64,000 bases of DNA from Thermomicrobiales bacterium (lineage in GTDB: Bacteria > Chloroflexota > Chloroflexia > Thermomicrobiales > CFX8): the NCBI GenBank assembly GCA_037045155.1, contig JBAOIG010000004.1, positions 1 through 64,000 of the forward strand, given 5' to 3'. How positions within the stretch are numbered: the stretch's first letter is position 1; every line of letters starts with the position of its first letter. Positions 42,258 through 50,908 of this stretch are shown here, one piece after another. Position numbers and translations under genes: made by a program. Under the pieces are notes generated by a model. The model saw nothing but the letters and a program-made list of their open reading frames with translations. It was not told the origin of the DNA and did not search any database.

Positions 42258-45200
42258 ACCGCCATGCTGGCGCCCGCGCTGGCGATCACATCAAAGAGCC
42301 GGTTGAGCGCGACGTCACGAGTTACTCGCAGGTCTTCGACACGAATACGAACCTGGTTGGGCGTGACACGTATTCCGTTGCCCAGCTCACGTCGCAACTG
42401 CTGCTGGCTCAGCTTGCCCCCGATGACCGGACGCACGACGATATCGCCGTCGCGTTCGACGATGGTCGTTATCCCCAGTCGGCTCGCGCGCTGGCGTAGC
42501 CGGACCAGATCGAACAGCCGCTCGGTTGAAGCGGGAACCGCACCGAACCGATCGCGAAGCTCGGCATCGAGGTCGACCAGCGCTCGCTCGTTGGGCGCAG
42601 CAGCAATCCTCTGGTAGAGCTCCAGCCGGGACTGCTCGTCGGAAACGAACTCTTCGGGGATGCCGGCCTCGACCGCGATATCGAGGTTGATCTCCTCTGG
42701 TTCGGCAATCGGGTGGCCGGCACGAATCTCCTCGACAGCGTGCGCGAGCATCCTGGTGTACAGATCAAATCCCACCGCCGCGATGTGGCCTGACTGCTCA
42801 CCGCCGAGAATGTTCCCCGCGCCGCGGATTTCCATGTCGCGCATCGCGACCTGAAACCCGGCGCCAAGCTCGGTTGCCTCCTGTATTGCTTCAAGCCGCT
42901 CCAATGCCTCGACGGAGAGTGGCGTGTTCGGTGGGTACAGGACATAGGCGTACGCGCGATTGGTCGAACGGCCAACTCTCCCTCGGAGCTGATACATCTG
43001 AGTGAGCCCGAGCATCTGTGCGTTTTCCAGAACGATCGTATTCGCATTCGGTATGTCGACCCCGGACTCGATAATCGTCGTGCAAATCAGCACGTCGAAC
43101 TCCTGGCGCATGAACGCCAACACAACCTGCTCGAGATCGTGTTCGTTCATCTGACCGTGAGCAACAGCGAGCTGCGCCTCGGGCACGAGTTCCCGAAGCC
43201 GCTCGCAGGTGCGGTAGATGCTCTGGACGCGGTTGTGGACAACGTAGACCTGGCCACCACGAGCAAGCTCCCGCAGTATCGCCTCCCGAATAATTGCGTC
43301 GTCGGCCGGCGTAACAAATGTGCGGATTGGCACCCGATCTTGCGGCGGCGTGGTAATCAGTGAGAGATCCCGCAGGCCGGTCAGCGCGAAGTGGAGCGTC
43401 CGAGGGATCGGCGTCGCGGTCATCGTGAGGACATCGATCGCCGAACGCATCCGCTTGATGTGCTCCTTGTGGCGGACGCCGAATCGCTGCTCCTCATCCA
43501 CGATCAGCAGCCCCAGGTTCTTGAAGTCGACATCCTTCTGAAGTAGTCGATGCGTCCCGATGACGATATCTACTGCGCCGTCGGCGAGACCGCGAACTAC
43601 TGCAGACTGGTCGGTCTTGCTTCGAAGACGCGAAAGCATCTCGACGCGAACCGGGAACGGGGCGAGGCGTTCGCGGAATGTGTTGTAGTGCTGCAGCGCG
43701 AGAATCGTCGTCGGCACCAGCACGGCGACCTGGGTTCCATCGTTGACCGCCTTGAAGGCGGCCCGCAGCCCGACCTCTGTCTTGCCATAGCCCACATCAC
43801 CGCAGACAAGGCGATCCATTGGGCGCGCAGATTCCATATCCGCCTTGACGTCCCGAATGGCTTTGTCCTGCTCAACCGTCTCACGGAACGGAAACGACTC
43901 CGCGAGTTCGGCATCCCAGGTTGAGTCGCTCGGGAATGCGCGCCCCTGTGCCGTCTCCCGCGCGGCGTACAGCTGAAGTAACTCCCAGGCCATCTCACGG
44001 ATCGCGCGACGGACCCGGGCTTTCGTCTTCGCCCAATCGGGAGATGACAAACGGGTGATCTTCGGTTCGCCGGCCGGACTTTCGTACGGGACAAGCCGGT
44101 CAGACTGATCGACGGGCACATAGAGGCGATCTCCGCCAGCGTAGTCAACCTGGAGATATTCGCGATCGACGCCAGAGAGGTCCAGTCGCACCAGTCCGCC
44201 GAACTGCCCAACGCCGTGCTCGACGTGAACGACGTAGGAGCCGGGCTTGAATTGCCTCGCCTTGCGCGGTCGTGCCTGAGTTTGGGTCCCTTGCGTTCGG
44301 ACAAGCTTCCGGATACCGAACAGTTCGAGATCACTCAGAACGAGAAGTCGCGCCGGGCCGTACCGAAATCCGACGGTGAGTGGCGCGTGGACAACGTCGA
44401 CCGTTCCGGGCGCCGGCGGGGTTGCGGCTTCAGCAGCGCCACGCTTGAAGGCGCGGGGGTAGATATCGTGTTCCTCGAGTAGATCGCGGAGTCGCTCACT
44501 CTGTTCAGTAGCCAACACGACTCGCCACCCGTCGGTGAGCTCGTCTTTCAGATCAGCGACGAGGTCATCGATGCGGCCACCGAAAACGGGAGTGTCCCCG
44601 AATGGCGCGCCGGTCGCGACTTCGACACCTTCGTCACCGCTATCCCCGATTCGCCAGACCGCCAGTCGTTCGATATCGGAGAAGAGGTCGCGCCGATGGC
44701 GATAGGGGATCGGAAATCCGGAGGGGACCTCGCCTGCTTGTTCCAGTGTCTGGCGCACGTCTTCTGCCTGTAGCGCAACCTGGTCCATCTGCAGATCGAC
44801 CGATTGCGGATCAACGACAACGAGAAGCGCCGACGCTGGGAGGTAATCGAGCAGGGACGCGTCGTTGCCCGGGAAGAGGGAGGCAAGGAGGTCGATCGAA
44901 GACGGCACGGCGCCCGCTTGCAGGAACGCCACCAGTCGTTCCCACTCCTCGCGCACCTCGTCACGCAGCGCAGCCAGCTTCAGCCTGCCGATCCGCTCCA
45001 ACGCGACGGCTCGATTCGTGAGGTCATATTCGATCGGGGGTAGAAGGCGCGCGGAGGCGACCCGCTCGGTGGAGCGCTGGGTCAGCGGATCGAAGCGTCG
45101 GATGCTATCGATCTCATCACCGAACAGCTCAATCCGGATTGCATCGGCTGCCCCCGGCGAATAGACGTCGAGGATTCCGCCCCGGCGGGACATCGTCCCT

Positions 45201-45724
45201 GGGCCGTCCACCTGAGGCTGATGATCGTATCCGGCCGCGGTGAGATGTCGAACGAGCGCAGCATCATCAATCCGCTGCCCGACGGCGAGATCGACAACAT
45301 CACGAACATACGAACCGGGCTGGCGGACGGCGGTCATCAGGGCGCGCGCCGTTGCAACGATAACCGGGGGCATCTCGGATTCGTTCGCGGCAACGAGTCG
45401 TCCCAGGATGGTCGAACGCTGGGCGGCCAGATCCGGATCGTGTGGCATCTGTTCGTATGGGAGTGGATCGGCAGCCTTCCATGCCATCGGCGGGTTCCCG
45501 ACCGGCAGGAGTTGGCTCAGGTTGTTAATCACCGTGTCGGCGGTCTCTTGCCGGCCAACGACCACGACGATCGGGCCGGATGTCCGACCTGCCATGGCTG
45601 CGAGCGCCACTGCGCGAGCAGCAGCGGCTAGCGGCGGCGTCCTCCACGGTTCGGCGACTCTGGCTAGCCCGACTGCTGGGAGTGGTATGTCATGAAACAG
45701 CGGCAGCAGGTGGGATAGCGTCAC
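42194..45724 (-). CDS. mfd: transcription-repair coupling factor
   Basis: Removes stalled RNA polymerase and recruits UvrA. About 1176 aa from GTG 45724. UvrB-like N-terminal part (RRGGILDVYSP, then IRIELFGDEIDSIRRFD), polymerase-interacting domain (GSYVVHVEHGVGQFGGL), translocase motor with GDVGYGKTEV, DEEQRFGV, TATPIPRTL and RGRVGRS, and a C-terminal TRCF domain. The start GTG 45724 follows GAGGG; the frame is open to 45832 but without support. The last ~20 residues (Ser/Ala-rich) are not conserved and read through the 3' end of the DUF2007 gene. Confidence 0.95.
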   Translation of the reverse strand: MTLSHLLPLFHDIPLPAVGLARVAEPWRTPPLAAAARAVALAAMAGRTSGPIVVVVGRQETADTVINNLSQLLPVGNPPMAWKAADPLPYEQMPHDPDLAAQRSTILGRLVAANESEMPPVIVATARALMTAVRQPGSYVRDVVDLAVGQRIDDAALVRHLTAAGYDHQPQVDGPGTMSRRGGILDVYSPGAADAIRIELFGDEIDSIRRFDPLTQRSTERVASARLLPPIEYDLTNRAVALERIGRLKLAALRDEVREEWERLVAFLQAGAVPSSIDLLASLFPGNDASLLDYLPASALLVVVDPQSVDLQMDQVALQAEDVRQTLEQAGEVPSGFPIPYRHRRDLFSDIERLAVWRIGDSGDEGVEVATGAPFGDTPVFGGRIDDLVADLKDELTDGWRVVLATEQSERLRDLLEEHDIYPRAFKRGAAEAATPPAPGTVDVVHAPLTVGFRYGPARLLVLSDLELFGIRKLVRTQGTQTQARPRKARQFKPGSYVVHVEHGVGQFGGLVRLDLSGVDREYLQVDYAGGDRLYVPVDQSDRLVPYESPAGEPKITRLSSPDWAKTKARVRRAIREMAWELLQLYAARETAQGRAFPSDSTWDAELAESFPFRETVEQDKAIRDVKADMESARPMDRLVCGDVGYGKTEVGLRAAFKAVNDGTQVAVLVPTTILALQHYNTFRERLAPFPVRVEMLSRLRSKTDQSAVVRGLADGAVDIVIGTHRLLQKDVDFKNLGLLIVDEEQRFGVRHKEHIKRMRSAIDVLTMTATPIPRTLHFALTGLRDLSLITTPPQDRVPIRTFVTPADDAIIREAILRELARGGQVYVVHNRVQSIYRTCERLRELVPEAQLAVAHGQMNEHDLEQVVLAFMRQEFDVLICTTIIESGVDIPNANTIVLENAQMLGLTQMYQLRGRVGRSTNRAYAYVLYPPNTPLSVEALERLEAIQEATELGAGFQVAMRDMEIRGAGNILGGEQSGHIAAVGFDLYTRMLAHAVEEIRAGHPIAEPEEINLDIAVEAGIPEEFVSDEQSRLELYQRIAAAPNERALVDLDAELRDRFGAVPASTERLFDLVRLRQRASRLGITTIVERDGDIVVRPVIGGKLSQQQLRRELGNGIRVTPNQVRIRVEDLRVTRDVALNRLFDVIASAGASMAVQGDESSSTSSSAMMARARSA

Positions 45725-45803
45725 CGCGCCCTCATTTCGCCCGATTGCATATTTCCAGACAACAAGCGCGGGCCAAACGCGTTTCCGCGTGGCCTTCCCG
45801 CAC

Positions 45804-45832
45804 AGGACAGTATATGCGACCTGCGCTATCAT
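45804..45832 (+). promoter_or_regulatory. promoter of comEA-comEC
   Basis: -35 AGGACA (45804-45809, 4 of 6), 17-base spacer, -10 TATCAT (45827-45832). Start near 45838, about 33 bases before GTG 45871, which agrees with the chosen comEA start and not with the longer open frame. Confidence 0.45.
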
Positions 45833-45870
45833 CCCCCTTGATCAGATTGAGCAGTTCGGAGACCGAGGCC

Positions 45871-46470
45871 GTGGAACAACCACAGCACTCATCATCGTGG
45901 ACCTGGGTCCGCGCGATGATGATCGGCGTCGCGCTCGGGGCAGTGGTCGTCGCATTGATGACCACGGTGTTGCGCGCGCGATCTACCCCGACGGTCGTGC
46001 TGAATGTCGTCGAAGCGCCGGACCCATCAACGATCCGCGTTTATGTCGGAGGCAAGGTCGTCGCGCCCGGGATCTACACGCTCGATCGCGGCAGCCGAAT
46101 CGCCGAGGCTATTCAGGCGGCAGGCGGTGAAGCGAAGGGCGGAGACACATCGTCGCTGCCGATGGCCGCAGTCGTCCAGGATGGCGACCAGGTTGTCGTG
46201 CCGGAGATCAGGCCGACGCCAAAAGCGGCGGAATCCCGCGGCACGCCCGCCCCGGGCACGACACGTGAGGCCGGCCCGATCGACCTCAATCACGCAGTTG
46301 CCACCGAGCTGGATGCGCTTCCGGGCATCGGGCCGACGCTCGCGGCACGGATCGTCGAATTCCGCGAGACCAACGGTCCATTCACCTCGATCGACCAGTT
46401 AGCCGAAATCCGCGGGATCTCCGAGCGGATGGTGGAAATCCTGCGCCCGCTCATCACGATTCGACCGTGA
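45871..46470 (+). CDS. comEA: ComEA-like DNA uptake protein
   Basis: 199 aa. One N-terminal membrane helix (about 15-37), an SLBB domain (IRVYVGGKVVAPGIYTLDRGSRIAEAIQAAGG), a Thr/Pro linker, and a helix-hairpin-helix DNA-binding domain (IDLNHAVATELDALPGIGPTLAARIVEFR). This is the Gram-positive ComEA layout: membrane-anchored DNA receptor. The GTG start follows GGAGACCGAGG. comEC begins two bases after the stop. Confidence 0.9.
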   Translation: MEQPQHSSSWTWVRAMMIGVALGAVVVALMTTVLRARSTPTVVLNVVEAPDPSTIRVYVGGKVVAPGIYTLDRGSRIAEAIQAAGGEAKGGDTSSLPMAAVVQDGDQVVVPEIRPTPKAAESRGTPAPGTTREAGPIDLNHAVATELDALPGIGPTLAARIVEFRETNGPFTSIDQLAEIRGISERMVEILRPLITIRP

Positions 46471-46471
46471 G

Positions 46472-47932
46472 ATGGGACTGGTCGCTGCGCTCGGAATCAT
46501 CGCCGGCGCTCGTCTGGCCAACGCTGATCTGTGGGTACTGGCGGTTGCGCTTCTTGGTGGATTGCTCATCCTCGTTGCGCTCACTCGCGATCACGTCCGT
46601 GTGCTCTGCGCGACCTTGCTAATCGGCTTTCTCGCCGGCAGCGCTGCTGCTGTCATCTTGCGAGAGCCCACAACACCCCCATATGCCGGCAACGGGCACG
46701 AGCGCACAACCATGACGGTCATATCCGACCCAGCGCAGAACCCTCGCGGATATCACGCTCGCGTTCGGTGGACCGATGCGCAGGGCATCGAACGAACATC
46801 ATTCATGCTGGCAGGAGCCTGGCCCCGATTTCATCGCGGGGACACGATCCTGGCCACCACGCGCGCCGAGGGCATCAACGCGGACAGCCTCATCGTCTCG
46901 TCGCTCGTGGTCGAGCGTCACGCGGCGACACTCGAAGAACAGAGGTCGCGACTCCGCAACTGGCTCGACGGCACGGTTCGAGGGACGGTGGGCGGATCGG
47001 AGGGCGCGTTGGCGCTCGGGCTGCTAATTGGCGACGATTCGGCAATGACACGCCACACCGACGACGCAGTGCGACGCGCCGGGCTTTCTCACATCACAGC
47101 AGTCAGCGGCTGGAACGTCACGCTCGTGGTCGCGAGCGTGGGAGCGCTCCTGTTGGCGCTCGGATTACGTGGTCCAGGATGGATCACGATCGAAGTCGGA
47201 GCCCTCGCGGGCTACATCTGGCTGGTTGGCGCTGATCCACCGGTCATCCGCGCGGCGATCATGGGCGGCTTCGTGATCGCCGCGCGCCAGCTTGGCCGGC
47301 CCGCCCACGGGCCATCACTGATCGCTCTGGCCGCCGCGCTGATGATCGCGACAGATCCGTCCGCGCTGTCGAGCCTGTCGTTCCATCTCAGCATTCTTGC
47401 CACGGCGGCACTGATCGCCAGCCTGCGTTACACGGCGCGCTGGTCCGGCCTGCGCGCGGTGGTATTGACGCCGATGGTCGCGACAGCAGCCATCACGTTA
47501 GCGACCGCGCCGGCATTCGCCGTTACCATGGGCACGATCTCGCTCGTGTCCATTCCGGCCAATGTTCTGGCTGGGCCTCTCGTCCCACTCGCGGCGGCCG
47601 GCGGCGCGCTGATCGTAGCAACCGCGTGGCTGCCGGCCATCCAGGTGTTCGTGGCTGCTGTTACCTGGTACTTGACCCACCTGATTCTCTGGATCGCAGA
47701 GACGTTCGCCAGCGTCCCAGGTGGCGTGCTGCAGTTTCGCCGGGAGGATGGATTGGCACTTCGTGGCGCGATTTTCGTGATGCTCGTGGCGGCGGCATTG
47801 CTGCTGCCGGAGGGACGATTCATCGCCTGGCAGATCGATCGCTGGATGCAGCGAGACTCGCGTATTGCAGCATTCGTGGCTGGCGGCCTCGTCGTAGGAA
47901 TCGCGGCGCTCGTCGTCGTCTCTGCGCCATGA
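46472..47932 (+). CDS. comEC: ComEC/Rec2 family DNA channel protein without nuclease-like domain
   Basis: 486 aa. Two N-terminal membrane helices, an OB-like outer domain (about 70-160), and the competence domain with LALGLLIGDD, GLSHITAVSGWNVTLV and RAAIMGG (conserved). It ends soon after the last membrane helices. The C-terminal metallo-beta-lactamase domain of full ComEC (about 750 aa) is absent and no separate gene follows; tRNA-Glu does. Passes single-stranded DNA across the membrane. Confidence 0.9.
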   Translation: MGLVAALGIIAGARLANADLWVLAVALLGGLLILVALTRDHVRVLCATLLIGFLAGSAAAVILREPTTPPYAGNGHERTTMTVISDPAQNPRGYHARVRWTDAQGIERTSFMLAGAWPRFHRGDTILATTRAEGINADSLIVSSLVVERHAATLEEQRSRLRNWLDGTVRGTVGGSEGALALGLLIGDDSAMTRHTDDAVRRAGLSHITAVSGWNVTLVVASVGALLLALGLRGPGWITIEVGALAGYIWLVGADPPVIRAAIMGGFVIAARQLGRPAHGPSLIALAAALMIATDPSALSSLSFHLSILATAALIASLRYTARWSGLRAVVLTPMVATAAITLATAPAFAVTMGTISLVSIPANVLAGPLVPLAAAGGALIVATAWLPAIQVFVAAVTWYLTHLILWIAETFASVPGGVLQFRREDGLALRGAIFVMLVAAALLLPEGRFIAWQIDRWMQRDSRIAAFVAGGLVVGIAALVVVSAP

Positions 47933-47982
47933 ACGAGCCAAGAACCGACGGGTGTCTGTGGTACTCTTCCGATGGCTTGCAG

Positions 47983-48056
47983 GCCCCCATAGTCTAGTGG
48001 CCTAGGACGCCTCCCTTTCAAGGAGGAGAGCAGGGGTTCGAATCCCCTTGGGGGTA
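47983..48056 (+). tRNA. tRNA-Glu (anticodon TTC)
   Basis: 74 nt. The acceptor GCCCCCA pairs with TGGGGGT. The anticodon arm CCTCC/GGAGG encloses CTTTCAA, anticodon TTC. T arm GGGGTTCGAATCCCC. The 3' CCA is not encoded (next bases CCT), unlike tRNA-Arg in this window. An extended -10 TGG-TACTCT (47959-47967) lies 15 bases upstream. Confidence 0.97.
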
Positions 48057-48229
48057 CCTCGGACGATGACATCTACAACACCCGAACTGCGGCATCCGCC
48101 ACAGTCAAGTCAGTCTGCGCTCGGTTACACTCTAGCGTCGATTGCGATGGATGAGCCATCGCGGTTTCGGCGGCGCGTGGCGACAGCCAGCTATGGCGAA
48201 GACGCCACGATGAGGGAGGTTCAGGACGG

Positions 48230-49234
48230 ATGAACATCATCATCCCCGTCGGGGGGCTCGGCACCCGGCTGCGTCCACAGACCTGGAGTCGGCCGAAGCC
48301 GCTGGTGAGCGTGGCCGGCAAGCCGGTCCTCGGACACGTGCTTGATACGCTGAGCGCCGTCGAGATCGATCGCGCCGTCTTCATCACGGGCTTCCTTGGC
48401 GAGCAGATCGAGGAATACGTCCGCGATAACTACCACTTCGACGCAGCGTTCGTGAAGCAGCATCAACCGCTAGGGCAATCTCATGCCATCCTGCAGGCTC
48501 GCGAACAGGTCTCCGGGCCGTCGCTGATCGTGTTCCCCGATATGGTCTTCGAGGCGCCGCTCGATCGTCTTACCACGCTCGAGGCCGATGGCGCGATCTT
48601 CGTCAAGGAAGTCGACGACCCGCGTCGATTCGGGATCGTAATGCTCGATAACGGGCGCGCCACCCGATTGATCGAGAAACCCCAGGCGCCGGAGAACAAC
48701 CTGGCAATCATGGGTGTCTACTTCGTCCGCGATGTCCAGTGGCTCTTCCAGGCGATCGACCGCCAGATGGCCGAGGGGATTCAGACGAAGGGTGAGTACT
48801 ATCTCGCCGATGCCGTGCAGTTGATGATCGACGATGGCGCGCTATTCACCACACTGCCAGCGACTGTCTGGGAGGACTGCGGGACGCCCGATGCGTTACT
48901 CCAGACGAATCGGTTTCTGCTCGCTCGCTCAGAAACCTGTCCATCCGCTACGGATTCGGTGGTGATTCCACCCGTCTTCATTGCGGATTCAGCGCGGGTA
49001 TCGGGGTCTGTCATCGGGCCGGATGTCAGCATTGGCGACAACGTGGTCGTTGAAAACGCGATTGTCCGCGATTCGATCGTGGACGCAGGCGCGACGATTG
49101 AGTCGGCAATGCTCACCCGTTCGATTGTCGGTCGGGACGCGATCGTGCGGGGCGAGCCGTTGCGGGTGAACGTCGGCGATTCGTCCGACATCGACCTGCG
49201 TTCGGATCGAGAGAACGGAGCCAGCCGTGGTTGA
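48230..49234 (+). CDS. sugar-1-phosphate nucleotidyltransferase with left-handed beta-helix tail
   Basis: 334 aa. N-terminal NTP transferase: IIPVGGLGTRLRPQTWSRPKPLVSVAGKP (about 4-32) with the nucleotide loop and Lys, then FPDMVF, RFGIVMLDNG, VEKP-like IEKPQAP and WEDCGTP. The C-terminal third has hexapeptide-type turns (VSGSVIGPDVSIGDNVVVENAIVRDSIV). Resembles glucose-1-phosphate thymidylyl/uridylyl or mannose-1-phosphate guanylyltransferases; the sugar is not determinable. First gene of a plus-strand operon; may feed the nearby glycosyltransferases. Confidence 0.85.
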   Translation: MNIIIPVGGLGTRLRPQTWSRPKPLVSVAGKPVLGHVLDTLSAVEIDRAVFITGFLGEQIEEYVRDNYHFDAAFVKQHQPLGQSHAILQAREQVSGPSLIVFPDMVFEAPLDRLTTLEADGAIFVKEVDDPRRFGIVMLDNGRATRLIEKPQAPENNLAIMGVYFVRDVQWLFQAIDRQMAEGIQTKGEYYLADAVQLMIDDGALFTTLPATVWEDCGTPDALLQTNRFLLARSETCPSATDSVVIPPVFIADSARVSGSVIGPDVSIGDNVVVENAIVRDSIVDAGATIESAMLTRSIVGRDAIVRGEPLRVNVGDSSDIDLRSDRENGASRG

Positions 49235-50150
49235 TACGCCGGGACGATGGGTCGAGGTTGCCGTGCCGGCCAACGCGGAGTCCGTAGAGTCGGTCAGCGA
49301 GCTGCTTTCGAGCTACGGATACAACCAGGGCGTCGTCGTTGAGGAGTCCTACAAGCAGGACGATGACGGCGACAATCTTGAGATAGACCCGACCAGGCCC
49401 GTGCTTGTCCGCACCTGGCTGGCAGTCGATGACGAGCTACCGGCTCGCCGCCGCCAACTCGAGCACGCACTCTGGCACCTCAAGCAGATCGGTGGTGTCG
49501 GAGATCCGACCTTCGCCGAGCGCGAAGAAGAGGATTGGGCGAACGCCTGGAAGGAGCACTTCCAGATCCTCCGGATCGGCGCGTCGTTCGTCGTTCGGCC
49601 CACCTGGCGAGAATACGAGGAGCGACCGGGGGATCGAGTCATCCATCTCGACCCCGGCATGGCATTCGGCACCGGCCTGCATCCCTCGACCGAGATGTGC
49701 ATGCAGTTCACCGAAGAGCTGGATCTCAATGGACGCGATGTGCTCGACATCGGGGCCGGCTCGGGCATTCTCGCGATCGGCGCGATCCGATCCGGCGCTC
49801 GCCGTGCAACTGCCGTCGAGATCGATCCGGTCGCATCGCGAGCGCTGACGCAGAACGTGTCGTTGAACGAGATGGATGCCCAGATCGAGGTCATCACGGC
49901 AGCGATCGAAGATGCGCCGCTGGCCGATCGAACCTATCCGGTTGTGTTCGCCAATCTCATCGCGCGCATTCTCGCAGACAACGCCGACAAAATCGCTCGA
50001 CACGTCGCCCCGGGGGGGGCGGTCATCGCGAGCGGCATCATCGACGAGCGAGAGCAGATCGTGTTAGACGCGTTTGGACCCCTCGGGTTCACGGTCGCCG
50101 GCCGGAGACAGGCAGGCGACTGGGTGACGCTACTTCTTCGCCGGAGCTGA
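49227..50150 (+). CDS. prmA: ribosomal protein L11 methyltransferase
   Basis: 307 aa. N-terminal substrate domain with WVEVAVPA and EEEDWANAWKEHF; the SAM domain has HLDPGMAFGTGLHPSTEMCM, VLDIGAGSGILAIGA (motif I), VEIDPVA and VVFANLIARIL (motif IV). Trimethylates L11. The GTG start overlaps the preceding gene by 8 bases; rsmE follows 6 bases later. Confidence 0.93.
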   Translation: MVDTPGRWVEVAVPANAESVESVSELLSSYGYNQGVVVEESYKQDDDGDNLEIDPTRPVLVRTWLAVDDELPARRRQLEHALWHLKQIGGVGDPTFAEREEEDWANAWKEHFQILRIGASFVVRPTWREYEERPGDRVIHLDPGMAFGTGLHPSTEMCMQFTEELDLNGRDVLDIGAGSGILAIGAIRSGARRATAVEIDPVASRALTQNVSLNEMDAQIEVITAAIEDAPLADRTYPVVFANLIARILADNADKIARHVAPGGAVIASGIIDEREQIVLDAFGPLGFTVAGRRQAGDWVTLLLRRS

Positions 50151-50156
50151 CACGGC

Positions 50157-50903
50157 GTGCGTGCCCATCGATTCTTCGTCCAGGATCCATTGGCAACTGG
50201 CCAGGCAGTCTGGCTCGCGCCGGAGCAGGCGCGCCAGGCAAGGAACGTCCTTCGTCTGCGGGCTGGGGATACCGTGGAGCTGCTGGATGGCTCGGGGCTC
50301 ATCGCTGTCGCGAGACTGGGACACGTCGAACGCGACAGCGCCAACGCAATCGTGGAGGAGTTAGTCGCGTCGGCGGCGTTGCCGATCAACCTGACTGTTG
50401 GTCTCGCGCTTCTTCGCGGGGACCGATTCGAAGTAGCAATTCAGAAGCTCGTCGAGATCGGCGCGAGTAGTATTGTGCCGCTGGCGGCACAACATTGCGT
50501 GGTATCCTACGCTGTTGATCGCGAGTGGGATCGGCGTCTGACCCGGTTGCAGCGCATCGCGATGGAAGCGGCAGAGCAATCCGAGCGATCGACGATCCCG
50601 CAGATCGCTCGGCCGGTCAGTGTCGAGGCCTTTCTCGCCAAGCATAGCGGCATCTCGCTGGCGCTCGTTGAGCGAAGCGAAGCTGCGGAACAGTTGATGA
50701 CTGTTTCGTTCGACCGAGATGTTGCCGTGCTCGTCGGTCCAGAAGGTGGCTGGAGCAAACGCGAGCTCCAGACGATCGCCCTGGGCGCTCGGACCGTCTC
50801 GCTTGGACCGCTGATCCTCCGCGCCGAGACCGCGGCAATTGTGACAGCCGGCGCCCTCATGCAGCGCGCCTGGGCACGTAATACGCATCAGGAAGAAGGC
50901 TAG
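50157..50903 (+). CDS. rsmE: 16S rRNA (uracil1498-N3)-methyltransferase
   Basis: 248 aa SPOUT methyltransferase. N-terminal PUA-like domain (HRFFVQDP, HVLR-like NVLRLRAGD), C-terminal knotted domain with ALLRGDRFEVAIQKLVEIGAS, AAEQSERSTIP, VLVGPEGGWSKREL and SLGPLILRAETAAIVTAGAL, the SAM-binding knot. GTG start 50157. Confidence 0.94.
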   Translation: MRAHRFFVQDPLATGQAVWLAPEQARQARNVLRLRAGDTVELLDGSGLIAVARLGHVERDSANAIVEELVASAALPINLTVGLALLRGDRFEVAIQKLVEIGASSIVPLAAQHCVVSYAVDREWDRRLTRLQRIAMEAAEQSERSTIPQIARPVSVEAFLAKHSGISLALVERSEAAEQLMTVSFDRDVAVLVGPEGGWSKRELQTIALGARTVSLGPLILRAETAAIVTAGALMQRAWARNTHQEEG

Positions 50904-50908
50904 CGCCC

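Noticed and set aside
45580..45870. Upstream extension of the comEA frame
   Set aside because: Lies within the mfd 5' region and before the predicted promoter; GTG 45871 has a ribosome site.
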